Assembly (NCBI RefSeq): GCF_000832305.1
Contig: NZ_CP010536.1
Coordinates: forward strand, 2,728,001-2,792,000
DNA: 64,000 nt
DNA from: Cupriavidus basilensis
Lineage (GTDB): Bacteria > Pseudomonadota > Gammaproteobacteria > Burkholderiales > Burkholderiaceae
Reading direction: 5' to 3'
Part shown: positions 17,247 through 26,475 of the stretch, piece after piece
Layout: every line of letters starts with the position of its first letter
How positions within the stretch are numbered: position 1 is the first letter of the stretch
Program-made: the position numbers and the translations under genes
The notes under the pieces: model-generated
Told to the model about the DNA's origin: nothing
What the model saw: the letters and a program-made list of their open reading frames with translations, nothing else
Databases searched by the model: none

Positions 17247-17465
17247 ATGGCCGTCATCGTCATCAAGGATTTGCCGGACAGCGTGGATCTCGACAGAGAA
17301 GCCATGGTGGCAATCACAGGCGGCGCGAGAACGCGCGCCGGTCATGCATGGACGCAGCGCAAGCTCGGGGGAGCCTTGCGCGTCATCAGCTATCCGGAGG
17401 GCTTTCCAGGCCAACCGCTGGCAGGCACGCAGTCGCGGCCGGCCGGGGACATCAAGCGCAAGTAA
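17247..17465 (+). CDS. Double-glycine leader peptide with basic mature part
   Basis: 72 residues from ATG at 17247 after CAGGAGGAAGTC, an excellent ribosome site. Leader MAVIVIKDLPDSVDLD plus REAMVAITGG (cleavage after residue 26) fits the local consensus, with TGG-type Gly-Gly. The 46-residue mature part is strongly basic (ARTRAGH at the start, DIKRK at the end), has no Cys and no likeness to the Asn-rich peptides, so the exporter may handle several cargo types sharing one leader. Followed by an intrinsic terminator at 17506-17545. Confidence 0.75.
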   Translation: MAVIVIKDLPDSVDLDREAMVAITGGARTRAGHAWTQRKLGGALRVISYPEGFPGQPLAGTQSRPAGDIKRK

Positions 17466-17505
17466 GTCGAATCAGAAGCGCAAGGCAGCGATACTCTGCC
17501 CTCCG

Positions 17506-17545
17506 CGCCCGTTGCCCTGTCGGCAACGGGCGTCAGTGCTTTTGG
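17506..17545 (+). terminator. Intrinsic terminator after the last leader-peptide gene
   Basis: CGCCCGTTGCC (17506-17516) and GGCAACGGGCG (17522-17532) form a perfect 11-bp stem with a 5-nt loop, followed by TCAGTGCTTTT. It closes the right peptide cluster. Confidence 0.75.
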
Positions 17546-17595
17546 GAGGTGGGTTTTGAGAACTTTGGCGGTTACTTCGGCGGTTGCATTGCCGA

Positions 17596-18156
17596 TCAAC
17601 GAGCCGCGTTGCGCTCGATCCAGGCGGCATAGGTCGCCAGGTACTTGCCCAGGAATCCACGGGTGGACTCGTTGGCGATGCCGCCCTGCTCGTCGAAGAG
17701 CTTGTCAACGCCGCTGATATAGGCTTCCGGTTGCTGGAGGACCGGGATATTGAGGAAGACGAGCGACTGACGCAGGTGGTGATTGGCGCCGAAGCCGCCG
17801 ACGGCGCCGGGCGAGGCGCTGATGACGCCGCCGGGCTTGCCGTCCCAGGCGCTCTGGCCGTAGGGGCGCGAGCCGACGTCGATGGCGTTCTTGAGCGCGG
17901 CCGGCACCGAGCGGTTGTACTCGGGTGTCACGAAGAGCACCGCGTCGGCGCACCGGATGCGGTCGCGAAAGGCGACCCATGGCGCGGGCGGGCTGGCGTC
18001 CTCGTCCTGGTTGTACAGCGGCAACTGGCCGATTTCGACGATGTCGAGCTTGAGCCCGGCCGGCGCCATCGCGGCGAGCGCGAGTGCCAGCTTGCGGTTG
18101 AAGGAGTCCTTGCGCAGGCTGCCTACCAATACGGCTACATCACGTGGAGTACTCAT
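17596..18156 (-). CDS. NADPH-dependent FMN reductase (ChrR/YieF-like)
   Basis: 186 residues from ATG at 18156 (AAGGAATCGCG upstream); in-frame codons to 18240 are a poor fit. Flavodoxin-like fold with GSLRKDSFNRKLA for the FMN phosphate and TPEYNRSVPAALKNAID, the signature of NAD(P)H-dependent FMN/quinone/chromate reductases. Soluble cytosolic enzyme of about the usual length. It reduces quinones, dyes or metal oxyanions with NAD(P)H; the natural substrate cannot be read from sequence. Stands alone, converging on the peptide cluster. Confidence 0.9.
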   Translation of the reverse strand: MSTPRDVAVLVGSLRKDSFNRKLALALAAMAPAGLKLDIVEIGQLPLYNQDEDASPPAPWVAFRDRIRCADAVLFVTPEYNRSVPAALKNAIDVGSRPYGQSAWDGKPGGVISASPGAVGGFGANHHLRQSLVFLNIPVLQQPEAYISGVDKLFDEQGGIANESTRGFLGKYLATYAAWIERNAAR

Positions 18157-18286
18157 CGCGATTCCTTTTTCGTTCACGGCACCATGGGTGGACGGAGCCG
18201 GCTCGCGCGCCGCATTGCTGCGCAGCGGCGGCCGGTCCAAGCGTCACTCTAATCCATTTGCGCGAAAGGAACCGCCAGTCGCCAGC

Positions 18287-19375
18287 CTACAGCGCCGCCA
18301 GCGGATGCTCGCCGTGCGCCCAGGGGCTGTCGAAAAACGCGTGCACGCGCTCGCGGGTGACCTCATCGAGACGCGCGGGCTGCCACTTCGGCGCGTGGTC
18401 CTTGTCGACCGCCAGCGCGCGAATGCCTTCGACGCCGTCGCCGTGGCGGAACACGTGGTACATCATGTCCAGCTCCATACGCAGCTCGTCGTTCAGCGCC
18501 ATGGTGCGGGCGCGGCGGATCTGCTCCAGCGTGACGTTGAGCATCAGCGGCGAGCGCGTGCGCAGCATGGCCGCCGTCTGCGCGGCCCAGTCGGAGCCGG
18601 CATCGCTCACCGCTGCCACGATCCCGGTCACCGAGGCGCCGGCAAACAGGCCATCGATCTCTTCCTGCAGCTTGGCCAGCTGGCTTTCGCCCGGCGGGCA
18701 GGCGGCGCGGTGCGCCGCGGTGGCCTCGTCGACGCAAGCGAGCACGGCGTCGCCATCGGCAAACTGACGTGCGCGCAGCACCTCCACCAGCTCCGCCATG
18801 GCATTGCCCGGCAGATAGGCATCCGCCAGGCCTGCGTACAGCGCGTCAGCAGCATGAATCATGGCGCCGGTCAGGCCCAGGTATTCACCCAGGCGACCGG
18901 GCGTGCGCGACAGGAACCAGCCGCCGCCCACGTCCGGGAACAAGCCGATATTGGTCTCCGGCATTGCCATCTTGGTCCGCTCGGTCACCAGACGGCGGCG
19001 TGCGCCTTGCGAGATACCCATGCCGCCGCCCATCACCACGCCGTCCATCAGCGCGATGTAAGGCTTGGCGTAGGTATGGATCAAGTGATTGAGCGCGTAT
19101 TCCTCGACGAAGAACTGATCGAGCGCCGGATCGCCGGCGAGCGCGGCCTTGTGGAAGAAGCGGATGTCGCCTCCGGCGCAAAAAGCCTTGCCGCCCGCGC
19201 CGGCGATGACTACGGCCGCCACTTCGGGCGCCACCGCCCATGCGTTGAGCGCCTGGGTGATGGCGCGAATCATCTCGAGCGACAGTGCGTTGAGCGCCTG
19301 GGGCCGGTTCAGCGTCAGGTAGCCGATGCCACCCTCGATGCGACCCTGTATCTCGCTTGTGACCAAGTCAGTCAT
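18287..19375 (-). CDS. Enoyl-CoA hydratase/isomerase family protein, 3-hydroxyisobutyryl-CoA hydrolase type
   Basis: 362 residues from ATG at 19375, with GGAGAAGAGAC upstream. Crotonase fold with NRPQALNALS, the oxyanion-hole motifs AFCAGGDIRF and GVVMGGGMGIS, and PETNIGLFPDVGGGW. The length and C-terminal extension (ECH_2 type) match 3-hydroxyisobutyryl-CoA hydrolases of valine breakdown better than simple hydratases (about 260 residues). No other valine-pathway gene is next to it, so the exact substrate stays open. Confidence 0.85.
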   Translation of the reverse strand: MTDLVTSEIQGRIEGGIGYLTLNRPQALNALSLEMIRAITQALNAWAVAPEVAAVVIAGAGGKAFCAGGDIRFFHKAALAGDPALDQFFVEEYALNHLIHTYAKPYIALMDGVVMGGGMGISQGARRRLVTERTKMAMPETNIGLFPDVGGGWFLSRTPGRLGEYLGLTGAMIHAADALYAGLADAYLPGNAMAELVEVLRARQFADGDAVLACVDEATAAHRAACPPGESQLAKLQEEIDGLFAGASVTGIVAAVSDAGSDWAAQTAAMLRTRSPLMLNVTLEQIRRARTMALNDELRMELDMMYHVFRHGDGVEGIRALAVDKDHAPKWQPARLDEVTRERVHAFFDSPWAHGEHPLAAL

Positions 19376-19461
19376 GTCTCTCTTCTCCGCGAATGCAACC
19401 CGCAACTTTACACCAGCCAAGCTGCGCGCCGCACCCCTGAGCGGCGTCCGAGACACCGCGT

Positions 19462-21024
19462 TCAGGCCACCCGAAATGCCGACATCAGCCCGGTAAGCCG
19501 CTGCGCCTGGTCCTCCAGCGAAGCCGCTGCCGCAGCGGCCTGCTCGACCAGCGCGGCGTTCTGCTGGGTCATGCCGTCCATCTGCGCCACCGCCTGGTTG
19601 ACCTGCTCGATGCCGCGCGACTGCTCGTCGGATGCCGAACTAATGCCGCTCATGATGCCGCTCACGCGGCGCACCGCACCAACCATTTCCTGCATCACTT
19701 GCCCCGCTTGCTCGACCATCTCGCCGCCGGCGCGCACGCGCGACACAGAGTCGCTGATCAGCGTGCGGATCTCCTTTGACGCGCCCGCGCAGCGCTGCGA
19801 GAGATCGCGCACGTCGCCCGCGACCACCGCGAAGCCTCGTCCGTGCTCGCCGGCCCGCGCGGCTTCCACCGCCGCGTTGAGGGCAAGGATATTGGTCTGG
19901 AATGCGATCTTCTCGATGACATCGATGATGTCGACGATCTTGTTGGCACTGGCGTCGATCGCCTGCATGGTGCTGGCTACGCGCGCCACCGCGTCGCTGC
20001 CGCGCTCCGCCAGGCCAGTGGCGCTGCTGGCGAGGTCATTGGCCTCGCGCGCGCTATCCGCGTTCTGGCGCACCGTGCCCGTGAGCTCCTCCATGCTGGA
20101 CGCCGTTTCCTCGAGCGACGCGGCCTGCTGCTCCGTGCGTTGCGACAAGTCGCTGTTGCCGCTGGCAATCTGCTTGCTGGCGGCGGCAATGGAATCGGCC
20201 CCGCCGCGCACGTCGCTCACCATCGCGGCCAGGCTCTCTTGCATGCGCCCGAGCATGGCGAGCATGCGGCCAGTCTCGCTGCGCCCCGCCTCGGCGCCGC
20301 AGCCGGCGCCATCCGCCTTCGCGCCAAGATCGCCGGCGGCGATGCGCTCGAAGCGGGCGATGGCCGTATCGAGCGGACCCACGATGGAACGCCGCAGGCG
20401 CCAGGCCACCACCGTGCTGAAGCACAAGCCAAATACCAACACGCCGATCGAAAGCGAGCGCAGCGTGGTGTAGCGCTCCTGCGACCCGTGATAGACCTCC
20501 AGCGCGCCGGCGAGCTGCAGCTTGCCCAACTCGGTATTGACGGCCGTGAAAGCGATATCGAGCTTGGGAATGGTCTCCAGCACGGCGCGCATCACCGCCT
20601 CGCGGTCGCCTTGCTTGAGCGCGGCGATCATCGGCGACACACCTTGCGTGAACAACGCCTCACGCTTGGCGGCAACGTCCGCAGCCGCGCGGGCTTCTTG
20701 CGCCGAACGCGGCAGCGCCAGATAGGCCTGCCAGGCCGCATCGGACTGGCGCGCAAACCCCTCGGCTGTATCGGCGCGCGCACGGGCGTCGGCGGGATCG
20801 GCGGCGAAGGTGGCCTGGTCGAGCAAGACCCGTACGAGCAACTGGTTGGAACGCGCCTCGGCCAGGTTGACCGCGGCGGAGAGCTGATGCTGGTAGATCT
20901 GCCGCGTGGCGTCGTTGCTGCGCGACATGCCAAACCAGCCTACGGCACCGACAATCATCAACAGTGCATTGGTGACGATAGTCAGAATCCACAATCTAGT
21001 ACCGATCGTAGTGTTGCGAAACAT
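19462..21024 (-). CDS. Methyl-accepting chemotaxis protein
   Basis: 520 residues. Two membrane helices (about 10-32 and 190-210) bracket a four-helix Tar-like periplasmic sensor domain; HAMP (about 212-265) and the cytoplasmic signalling domain follow. The hairpin tip reads [24 protein letters not shown], then [20 protein letters not shown], where most homologues have VVAGEVRxLAQRSA. There is no C-terminal CheR-tethering pentapeptide. It signals through CheW/CheA, which are not in the window. Ligand unknown. Confidence 0.92.
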   Translation of the reverse strand: MFRNTTIGTRLWILTIVTNALLMIVGAVGWFGMSRSNDATRQIYQHQLSAAVNLAEARSNQLLVRVLLDQATFAADPADARARADTAEGFARQSDAAWQAYLALPRSAQEARAAADVAAKREALFTQGVSPMIAALKQGDREAVMRAVLETIPKLDIAFTAVNTELGKLQLAGALEVYHGSQERYTTLRSLSIGVLVFGLCFSTVVAWRLRRSIVGPLDTAIARFERIAAGDLGAKADGAGCGAEAGRSETGRMLAMLGRMQESLAAMVSDVRGGADSIAAASKQIASGNSDLSQRTEQQAASLEETASSMEELTGTVRQNADSAREANDLASSATGLAERGSDAVARVASTMQAIDASANKIVDIIDVIEKIAFQTNILALNAAVEAARAGEHGRGFAVVAGDVRDLSQRCAGASKEIRTLISDSVSRVRAGGEMVEQAGQVMQEMVGAVRRVSGIMSGISSASDEQSRGIEQVNQAVAQMDGMTQQNAALVEQAAAAAASLEDQAQRLTGLMSAFRVA

Positions 21025-21266
21025 GAGGGCTCCCCGTTGGTTTTAGCGCTGATGCGGCTCCGTTTTTGGCCGCCCCGCTATAACGGCGCCCCTCACCGCT
21101 CCTTGACACCGCGCATGCGGATATTCAGTCGTGCAAAATAGTCAGGAATGCGAATGTGCGCAGGAAGGATTTTTGAGTGCGCTAGCGTACGCATTTGGCA
21201 ACACCGCACGACCGTATAGAGGATCGCCTCCAGGCAAAACCGACAGAATCGGGCAACACTTTGCGC

Positions 21267-22163
21267 ATGACACCGTCAACAATCGATCCCGGCCTGATCC
21301 TGCTGGCTTTCGCACCAGTCTTCCTGCTGACCATCGGCGCGGAGGCCTGGTACTGGGCGCGCCGCGACCCCGCCATCTACAGCCTGCGCGATACCGCGTC
21401 CAACGCCGCGCTGGCGCTGATGCACCAGGCGTCGGACGCGTTCTTCCTGTGGCTGATGGTGCGCACGGTCTACACGTGGAGCTACCAGCATGGCCTGAAG
21501 GCGATGCCGCAGACGGTCTGGTCGTTCCTGCTCTTGCTGCTGCTGCAGGATTTCCTTTACTACTGGTTTCATCGCGCCAGCCATCGGGTGCGCTGGATGT
21601 GGGCTTCACACGTCACCCATCATTCCTCGGAGGGCATGAATTTCTCGACGGCGTTCCGCCAGAGCCTGACATATCCGCTTTCGGGCATGTGGTTGTTCTG
21701 GATTCCGCTGGCGCTGATCGGCTTCACGCCCGACTGGGTGATCCTGGCGGTGGGGTTGAACCTGGCCTTCCAGTTTTTCGTGCACACCCGGCTGGGCGGC
21801 CGCTGGCACCGGCTTGAATGGCTGTTCAATACGCCCTCAGTACACCGCGTACACCATGCGCGTAACCCGCAGTACATCGACCGCAACTATGCGGGCGTGC
21901 TGACCGCGTGGGACCGCATGTTCGGCTCCTTCGTGCCCGAAGAGGCGCCGCCCGAATACGGCATTACGCGTCGCATCGCCAGCCATAACCCGATCACTCT
22001 CACCTTCCATGAGTGGGGCGACATGTTCGCCGACGCGTGGCGCCATCGCGACCTGCGGCACCTCTGGAAACCGCCCGAGTGGCGTCATCCGCGCGACCTG
22101 GCGGCCAGGGACGTGCCGCTGGCCGGCACCGCATCTGGGACGGACCGCAGCCAGGATGCATGA
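21267..22163 (+). CDS. Sterol desaturase / fatty acid hydroxylase family membrane protein
   Basis: 298 residues from ATG at 21267. Four to five membrane helices and the di-iron histidine boxes of the family: HRASH, HVTHH and HRVHHARNPQYIDRNYAG. Family members hydroxylate or desaturate lipids, alkylglycerols or carotenoids at the membrane using O2; substrate not predictable here. Single-gene unit ending in a bidirectional terminator shared with typA. Confidence 0.88.
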   Translation: MTPSTIDPGLILLAFAPVFLLTIGAEAWYWARRDPAIYSLRDTASNAALALMHQASDAFFLWLMVRTVYTWSYQHGLKAMPQTVWSFLLLLLLQDFLYYWFHRASHRVRWMWASHVTHHSSEGMNFSTAFRQSLTYPLSGMWLFWIPLALIGFTPDWVILAVGLNLAFQFFVHTRLGGRWHRLEWLFNTPSVHRVHHARNPQYIDRNYAGVLTAWDRMFGSFVPEEAPPEYGITRRIASHNPITLTFHEWGDMFADAWRHRDLRHLWKPPEWRHPRDLAARDVPLAGTASGTDRSQDA

Positions 22164-22197
22164 TGGCTGGATAGCCAAAGGCGCCACGGAAAGCAGA

Positions 22198-22234
22198 CAA
22201 CAAAAAACCGCGCCTCGTGCGCGGTTTTTTGTTG
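22198..22234. terminator. Bidirectional intrinsic terminator (fatty acid hydroxylase / typA)
   Basis: CAACAAAAAACCGCGC (22198-22213) and GCGCGGTTTTTTGTTG (22219-22234) pair perfectly around CTCGT. The A/T runs give a U-tract on both strands, fitting the convergent genes on either side. Confidence 0.92.
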
Positions 22235-22262
22235 CTGGCAAAGTAGCCTGGGACGAAAACGC

Positions 22263-24083
22263 TTACACGGATTCGCGCGAAGCACGCTTACGCTCGTGCT
22301 CCTTCAGGTGACGCTTGCGCAGGCGGATGCTCTTCGGCGTGATTTCCACCAGTTCGTCGTCGGCGATGAACTCCACGGCGTATTCCAGCGACATCTGGAT
22401 CGGCGTGACCAGGCGCACTGCTTCGTCGGTACCCGAGGCGCGCACGTTGGTCAGCTGCTTGCCCTTGATCGGGTTCACAACCAGGTCGTTGTCGCGGCTG
22501 TGGATGCCGATGATCATGCCTTCGTACAGTGCATCGCCCGGCTTGACGAACATGCGGCCGCGATCCTGCAGCTTCCACAGCGCGTAGGCCACGGCATCGC
22601 CGTCGTCCTGCGAGATCAGCACGCCGTTGTGGCGCTCACCCAGGCCGCCTTCGCGCAGAGGCGCGTAGTCGTCGAAGATGTGGCTGATCAGGCCGGTGCC
22701 GCGGGTCAGCGTCAGGAACTCGCCCTGGAAGCCGATCAGGCCACGGGCCGGAACGCGGTACTCGAGGCGGGTGCGGCCCTTGCCGTCGGACGCCATGTCG
22801 AGCAGTTCGCCCTTGCGGCGGCCCAGCTCTTCCATCACGCTGCCCTGGTGGCCGTCTTCAACGTCCACGGTCAGCAGTTCGTACGGCTCGTGCTTGACGC
22901 CGTCGATTTCCTTGAACACCACGCGCGGGCGCGACACGGCCAGCTCGTAGCCTTCGCGGCGCATGTTTTCCAGCAGGATGGTCAGGTGCAGCTCGCCGCG
23001 GCCCGACACTTCGAAGATGGTGTCGTCGCCGGTCTCGGCCACGCGCAGCGCCACGTTCGACTTCAGTTCGCGGTCCAGGCGTTCGCGCAGCTGGCGGCTG
23101 GTCACGAACTTGCCTTCACGGCCGGCCAGCGGCGACGTGTTGACACAGAAGTTCATGGTCAGCGTGGGCTCGTCCACCTTCAGCATCGGCAGCGCGTCTT
23201 GCGCATCCGGTGCGCACACGGTGCAACCGATGCCCAGCTCTTCGATGCCGTTGATCAGCACGATGTCGCCGGCTTCGGCTTCCGCCACGATTTCGCGCTC
23301 CAGGCCCTGGAACTTCAGCACCTGGTTGATACGACCCTTGATGGGGTTGCCTTCCGGGCCGAACTTGACCACCACGTCTTGCAGCGAACGGGCACGGCCA
23401 CGCGAAATGCGGCCTACGCCGATCTTGCCGACATAGCTGTTGTAATCGAGCGAGATGATCTGCAGCTGCAGCGGACCGTCCGGGTTGTCGTCACGGACCG
23501 GCACCTTGGCCAGCACGGTCTCGAACAGCGGCTTCATGTCGCCTTCGCGCACGTCGTCGGTCAGCCCGGCATAGCCGTTCAGGCCGGATGCGTAGATCAC
23601 CGGGAAATCGAGCTGCTCATCGGTGGCGCCCAGCTTGTCGAACAGGTCGAACGTCTGGTTGATCACCCATTCCGGACGCGCGCCCGGGCGGTCGACCTTG
23701 TTGATCACCACGATCGGCTTCAGGCCCAGCGCCAGCGCCTTGCGCGTGACGAAACGGGTCTGCGGCATCGGGCCTTCGACAGCGTCAACCAGCAGCAGCA
23801 CGCCGTCAACCATCGACAGCACGCGCTCCACTTCACCGCCGAAATCGGCGTGGCCAGGGGTATCGACGATATTGATGTGGGTGCCGTTGTATTCAACAGC
23901 ACAGTTCTTCGCGAGGATGGTGATCCCGCGTTCCTTTTCAATGTCGTTCGAGTCCATCACGCGCTCGACCATTTGCTGGTTGTCGCGGAAGGTGCCTGCC
24001 TGGCGCAGGAGTTGGTCGACCAGAGTGGTCTTGCCATGATCGACGTGAGCGATGATGGCGATATTGCGGATGGCGCGGGTCAT
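22263..24083 (-). CDS. typA: Translational GTPase TypA/BipA
   Basis: 606 residues, normal for the family. GTPase motifs G1 AHVDHGKT, G3 [12 protein letters not shown] and G4 NKVDRPGAR, followed by domain II, the EF-G-like domain III/V and the TypA-specific C-terminal domain ([34 protein letters not shown]). It binds the ribosome in a GTP-dependent way and helps large-subunit assembly and stress adaptation. Single gene, divergent from the marR operon. Confidence 0.98.
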   Translation of the reverse strand: MTRAIRNIAIIAHVDHGKTTLVDQLLRQAGTFRDNQQMVERVMDSNDIEKERGITILAKNCAVEYNGTHINIVDTPGHADFGGEVERVLSMVDGVLLLVDAVEGPMPQTRFVTRKALALGLKPIVVINKVDRPGARPEWVINQTFDLFDKLGATDEQLDFPVIYASGLNGYAGLTDDVREGDMKPLFETVLAKVPVRDDNPDGPLQLQIISLDYNSYVGKIGVGRISRGRARSLQDVVVKFGPEGNPIKGRINQVLKFQGLEREIVAEAEAGDIVLINGIEELGIGCTVCAPDAQDALPMLKVDEPTLTMNFCVNTSPLAGREGKFVTSRQLRERLDRELKSNVALRVAETGDDTIFEVSGRGELHLTILLENMRREGYELAVSRPRVVFKEIDGVKHEPYELLTVDVEDGHQGSVMEELGRRKGELLDMASDGKGRTRLEYRVPARGLIGFQGEFLTLTRGTGLISHIFDDYAPLREGGLGERHNGVLISQDDGDAVAYALWKLQDRGRMFVKPGDALYEGMIIGIHSRDNDLVVNPIKGKQLTNVRASGTDEAVRLVTPIQMSLEYAVEFIADDELVEITPKSIRLRKRHLKEHERKRASRESV

Positions 24084-24205
24084 TGCAGCGTCTCGCTTTG
24101 GGGCTGAGCATCAAAAGATAACCCGAAATTATAGCATGCTGCGGCGCAAAACCCGAGGACGACGTTGGAGAGCTTCCTAAGCCGTCACCCCGTCACAAAT
24201 CCGAT

Positions 24206-24224
24206 TATTGCGATATCCGCAATA
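24206..24224. promoter_or_regulatory. Operator-like perfect inverted repeat upstream of marR
   Basis: TATTGCG-ATATC-CGCAATA, a perfect 7+5+7 palindrome just upstream of the marR promoter hexamers. Size and place suit a MarR dimer site and would allow autorepression of the efflux operon (inference). Confidence 0.55.
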
Positions 24225-24238
24225 GCAAATTGACGTCC

Positions 24239-24267
24239 TTGCGGATCAGCGAACGTGAACATATAGT
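24239..24267 (+). promoter_or_regulatory. Sigma-70-type promoter of the marR-efflux operon
   Basis: TTGCGG (24239-24244), a 17-nt spacer and TATAGT (24262-24267). A second small palindrome, TTGCC-AC-GGCAA (24267-24278), overlaps the expected transcription start, about 33 nt before the marR start codon. Confidence 0.55.
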
Positions 24268-24306
24268 TGCCACGGCAAACATTGCACCGACAAGCACCGA
24301 GCCGAG

Positions 24307-24786
24307 ATGTCCGAGCAGAGCCAGCCCATTTCCGACGAAGCCTTTCCGTTCGACCCGGCCGAGTACCGCATGGGCGAGAGCATCGGCTATCTGATGGCAC
24401 GCGCCAAGAACGTGCTGTCGCACGGCGTGGAGCAGGAGGTCGATGGCCTGGACATCACGCACGCCCAGGCCACCTGCCTGATGATGCTGGCCGCCGGCCG
24501 TGGCAGCACGGTGACGGATCTTGGCCGGGAGCTCAATTGCGATATGGGCTCGGTCACGCGCCTGCTCAGCCGCCTGGAAAAGCGCGGCCTGATCGAGCGC
24601 CAGCGCAGCGATGCCGACCGGCGCGTGGTCGACCTGTCGATCACCCCCGCCGGCCAGATCCTCGTGAACCAGCTGCCCCAGATCTATTGCCGCGTGCTGA
24701 ACCGGCATTTCCGCGGCTTCTCCGAAGCCGAACTACAGACCTTCCGCTCGATGCTGCACCGGATCATCGGCAACAACAGCGGGTAG
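24307..24786 (+). CDS. MarR-family transcriptional regulator
   Basis: 159 residues. Winged helix-turn-helix of the MarR type: THAQATCLMML, STVTDLGRELNCDMGSVTRLLSRLEKRGL and the wing RQRSDADRRVVDLSIT, with dimerisation helices at both ends. It leads the outer-membrane/EmrA/EmrB efflux genes and probably represses them until a toxic ligand binds, as in the EmrR-EmrAB arrangement. Operator candidates lie at 24206-24224 and 24267-24278. Confidence 0.92.
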   Translation: MSEQSQPISDEAFPFDPAEYRMGESIGYLMARAKNVLSHGVEQEVDGLDITHAQATCLMMLAAGRGSTVTDLGRELNCDMGSVTRLLSRLEKRGLIERQRSDADRRVVDLSITPAGQILVNQLPQIYCRVLNRHFRGFSEAELQTFRSMLHRIIGNNSG

Positions 24787-24882
24787 CGGCCAGGCATGGC
24801 GGCCAGTGACGCCAGCGGCGCCACGATCTCTCAAATACAAGAAACAAGAACAAACACTAACGCTCTATCGCAGGGCACCCAG

Positions 24883-26403
24883 ATGAACCAAGCTCTCTCT
24901 TCTTTTTCCGCTTTGTCGCCGCGTACGCGCGCGGCGTGCCGCCGCGCCGGTACGCTGGCGCTGACCGCGCTGGCGGCCGCGGTGCTGGCGGGCTGCGCCG
25001 CGTTCGGCAACTCGCACAGCACGCAGACCGTTACCGCGCCGGCCTCGCTCGCCAGCGCCCAGGCCCTGCCCTCGCAGCATGGCCAGTGGCCTTCGCTTGA
25101 CTGGGTCGACCAGTTCAAGGACCCGCAACTGCGCGCCCTGGTCGACGAGGCGGTAAAGGACAGCCCCAACCTGCAAGCCGCTTTCGCGCGTGTGGAAGCC
25201 TCCCGCGCGATGGCGGACGCCACGCGCAGCGCGCTGTACCCGCACGTCGACTTTGACGGCAGCCTGGTACGCCAGCGCTTCTCGCAAACGGACCTGTTCG
25301 AAGGCACGCCGCTGGCCGGTTCGTGGCAGAACCAGTCACGCCTGCAAGCCGGGCTCTCCTATGATTTCGACTTCTGGGGCAAGAACCGCAAGGCGCTCGA
25401 AGCCGCTCTGTCCGACGACCGCGCTGCCGAGGCCGAAAGCCAGGCTTCGCGCCTGATCCTGACCACGTCGGTCGCTCGCACCTATGCCCGCCTGGCCGCC
25501 TTGTACGCGCAACGCGACGTGGCCGAGCGCGCCATCGCCCAGCGCCGCGGCCTGAGCGACCTGTCACGCGACCGGCTCAACGCCGGCCTGGACACGCAGG
25601 TCGAAACCACGCAGGCGCGCGGCACGGTGGCATCGGCACAGACCGACCTGCTTCGCGTGGATGAAGACATCCTGCTGGCGCGCAACCAGCTCGCCGCGCT
25701 GCTGGGCAAGGGCCCGGACCGCGGCCTGGCGATCCAGCGCCCGACCATCCTGGCGCAAAGCACGCCGCTGCTGCCGGACAACCTCACCATTGACCTGCTG
25801 GGCCGCCGCCCGGACCTGGTTGCCGCACGCTGGCGCGTGGAGGCCACCAGCAAGGATATCGAGGTGGCACGCACGCAATTCCTGCCGGCCGTCACGTTGT
25901 CCGCTTTTGCCGGCGTGGCGTCGCTGGACCCATCCAACCTGCTGATGGGCATCAGCCGGACCTTTGGCATCGGTCCGGCGATCCGCCTGCCGATCTTCGA
26001 GGGCGGCAAGCTGCGCGCCAACCTGAAGGGCAAGTACGCGCAATACGACCTCGCCGTGGCCAACTACAACCAGACGCTGGTCGATGCGCTGCGCGAAACC
26101 GCCGACACGGTGGCCAGCATCCGCAGCGTGGATACGCAGATCACGGCCCAGCGCGAGGCGCTGGCTCTCGCCGAGCGCGCCTACTCACTATCCACCATCC
26201 GCTACAAGGCCGGGCTAGGCACCCAGCTCACGGTGCTCAATGCCGAAAGCAACGTGCTGCAGCAACGCCGCCTTGCGACCGACCTGCAGGCGCGCCGCCT
26301 GGACCTGCAGATGGGCCTGATAAAGGCGCTCGGCGGGGGTTACCAGGAACAAGCCGAAGGCGCCGGGACGGATGCGCAGAAGCCAGCCGAGGCACGTGGC
26401 TAA
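24883..26403 (+). CDS. NodT-family outer-membrane efflux lipoprotein
   Basis: 506 residues from ATG at 24883; an upstream in-frame ATG at 24796 only adds unrelated residues. The signal peptide ends with the lipobox VLAGC, then the two efflux repeats of the TolC fold, with QAGLSYDFDFWGKNR and PAIRLPIFEGGKLRANL typical of NodT. It forms the outer-membrane channel for the EmrA/EmrB pump encoded next. Unrelated in role to the TolC-like gene at 7245-8711, although of the same family. Confidence 0.93.
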   Translation: MNQALSSFSALSPRTRAACRRAGTLALTALAAAVLAGCAAFGNSHSTQTVTAPASLASAQALPSQHGQWPSLDWVDQFKDPQLRALVDEAVKDSPNLQAAFARVEASRAMADATRSALYPHVDFDGSLVRQRFSQTDLFEGTPLAGSWQNQSRLQAGLSYDFDFWGKNRKALEAALSDDRAAEAESQASRLILTTSVARTYARLAALYAQRDVAERAIAQRRGLSDLSRDRLNAGLDTQVETTQARGTVASAQTDLLRVDEDILLARNQLAALLGKGPDRGLAIQRPTILAQSTPLLPDNLTIDLLGRRPDLVAARWRVEATSKDIEVARTQFLPAVTLSAFAGVASLDPSNLLMGISRTFGIGPAIRLPIFEGGKLRANLKGKYAQYDLAVANYNQTLVDALRETADTVASIRSVDTQITAQREALALAERAYSLSTIRYKAGLGTQLTVLNAESNVLQQRRLATDLQARRLDLQMGLIKALGGGYQEQAEGAGTDAQKPAEARG

Positions 26404-26475
26404 ACGGTTAGGTGGCTACGGCCAAGCAGCCGGAAAAACAACGAGCAGTACCGACAGCATTCTTAGAAGACGATC

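Noticed and set aside
8952..17465. Lanthipeptide or sactipeptide cluster
   Set aside because: No cysteine in any mature peptide and no LanB/LanC/LanM, YcaO or radical-SAM gene in the region.
22296..24107. 603-codon plus-strand frame
   Set aside because: Antisense shadow of typA.
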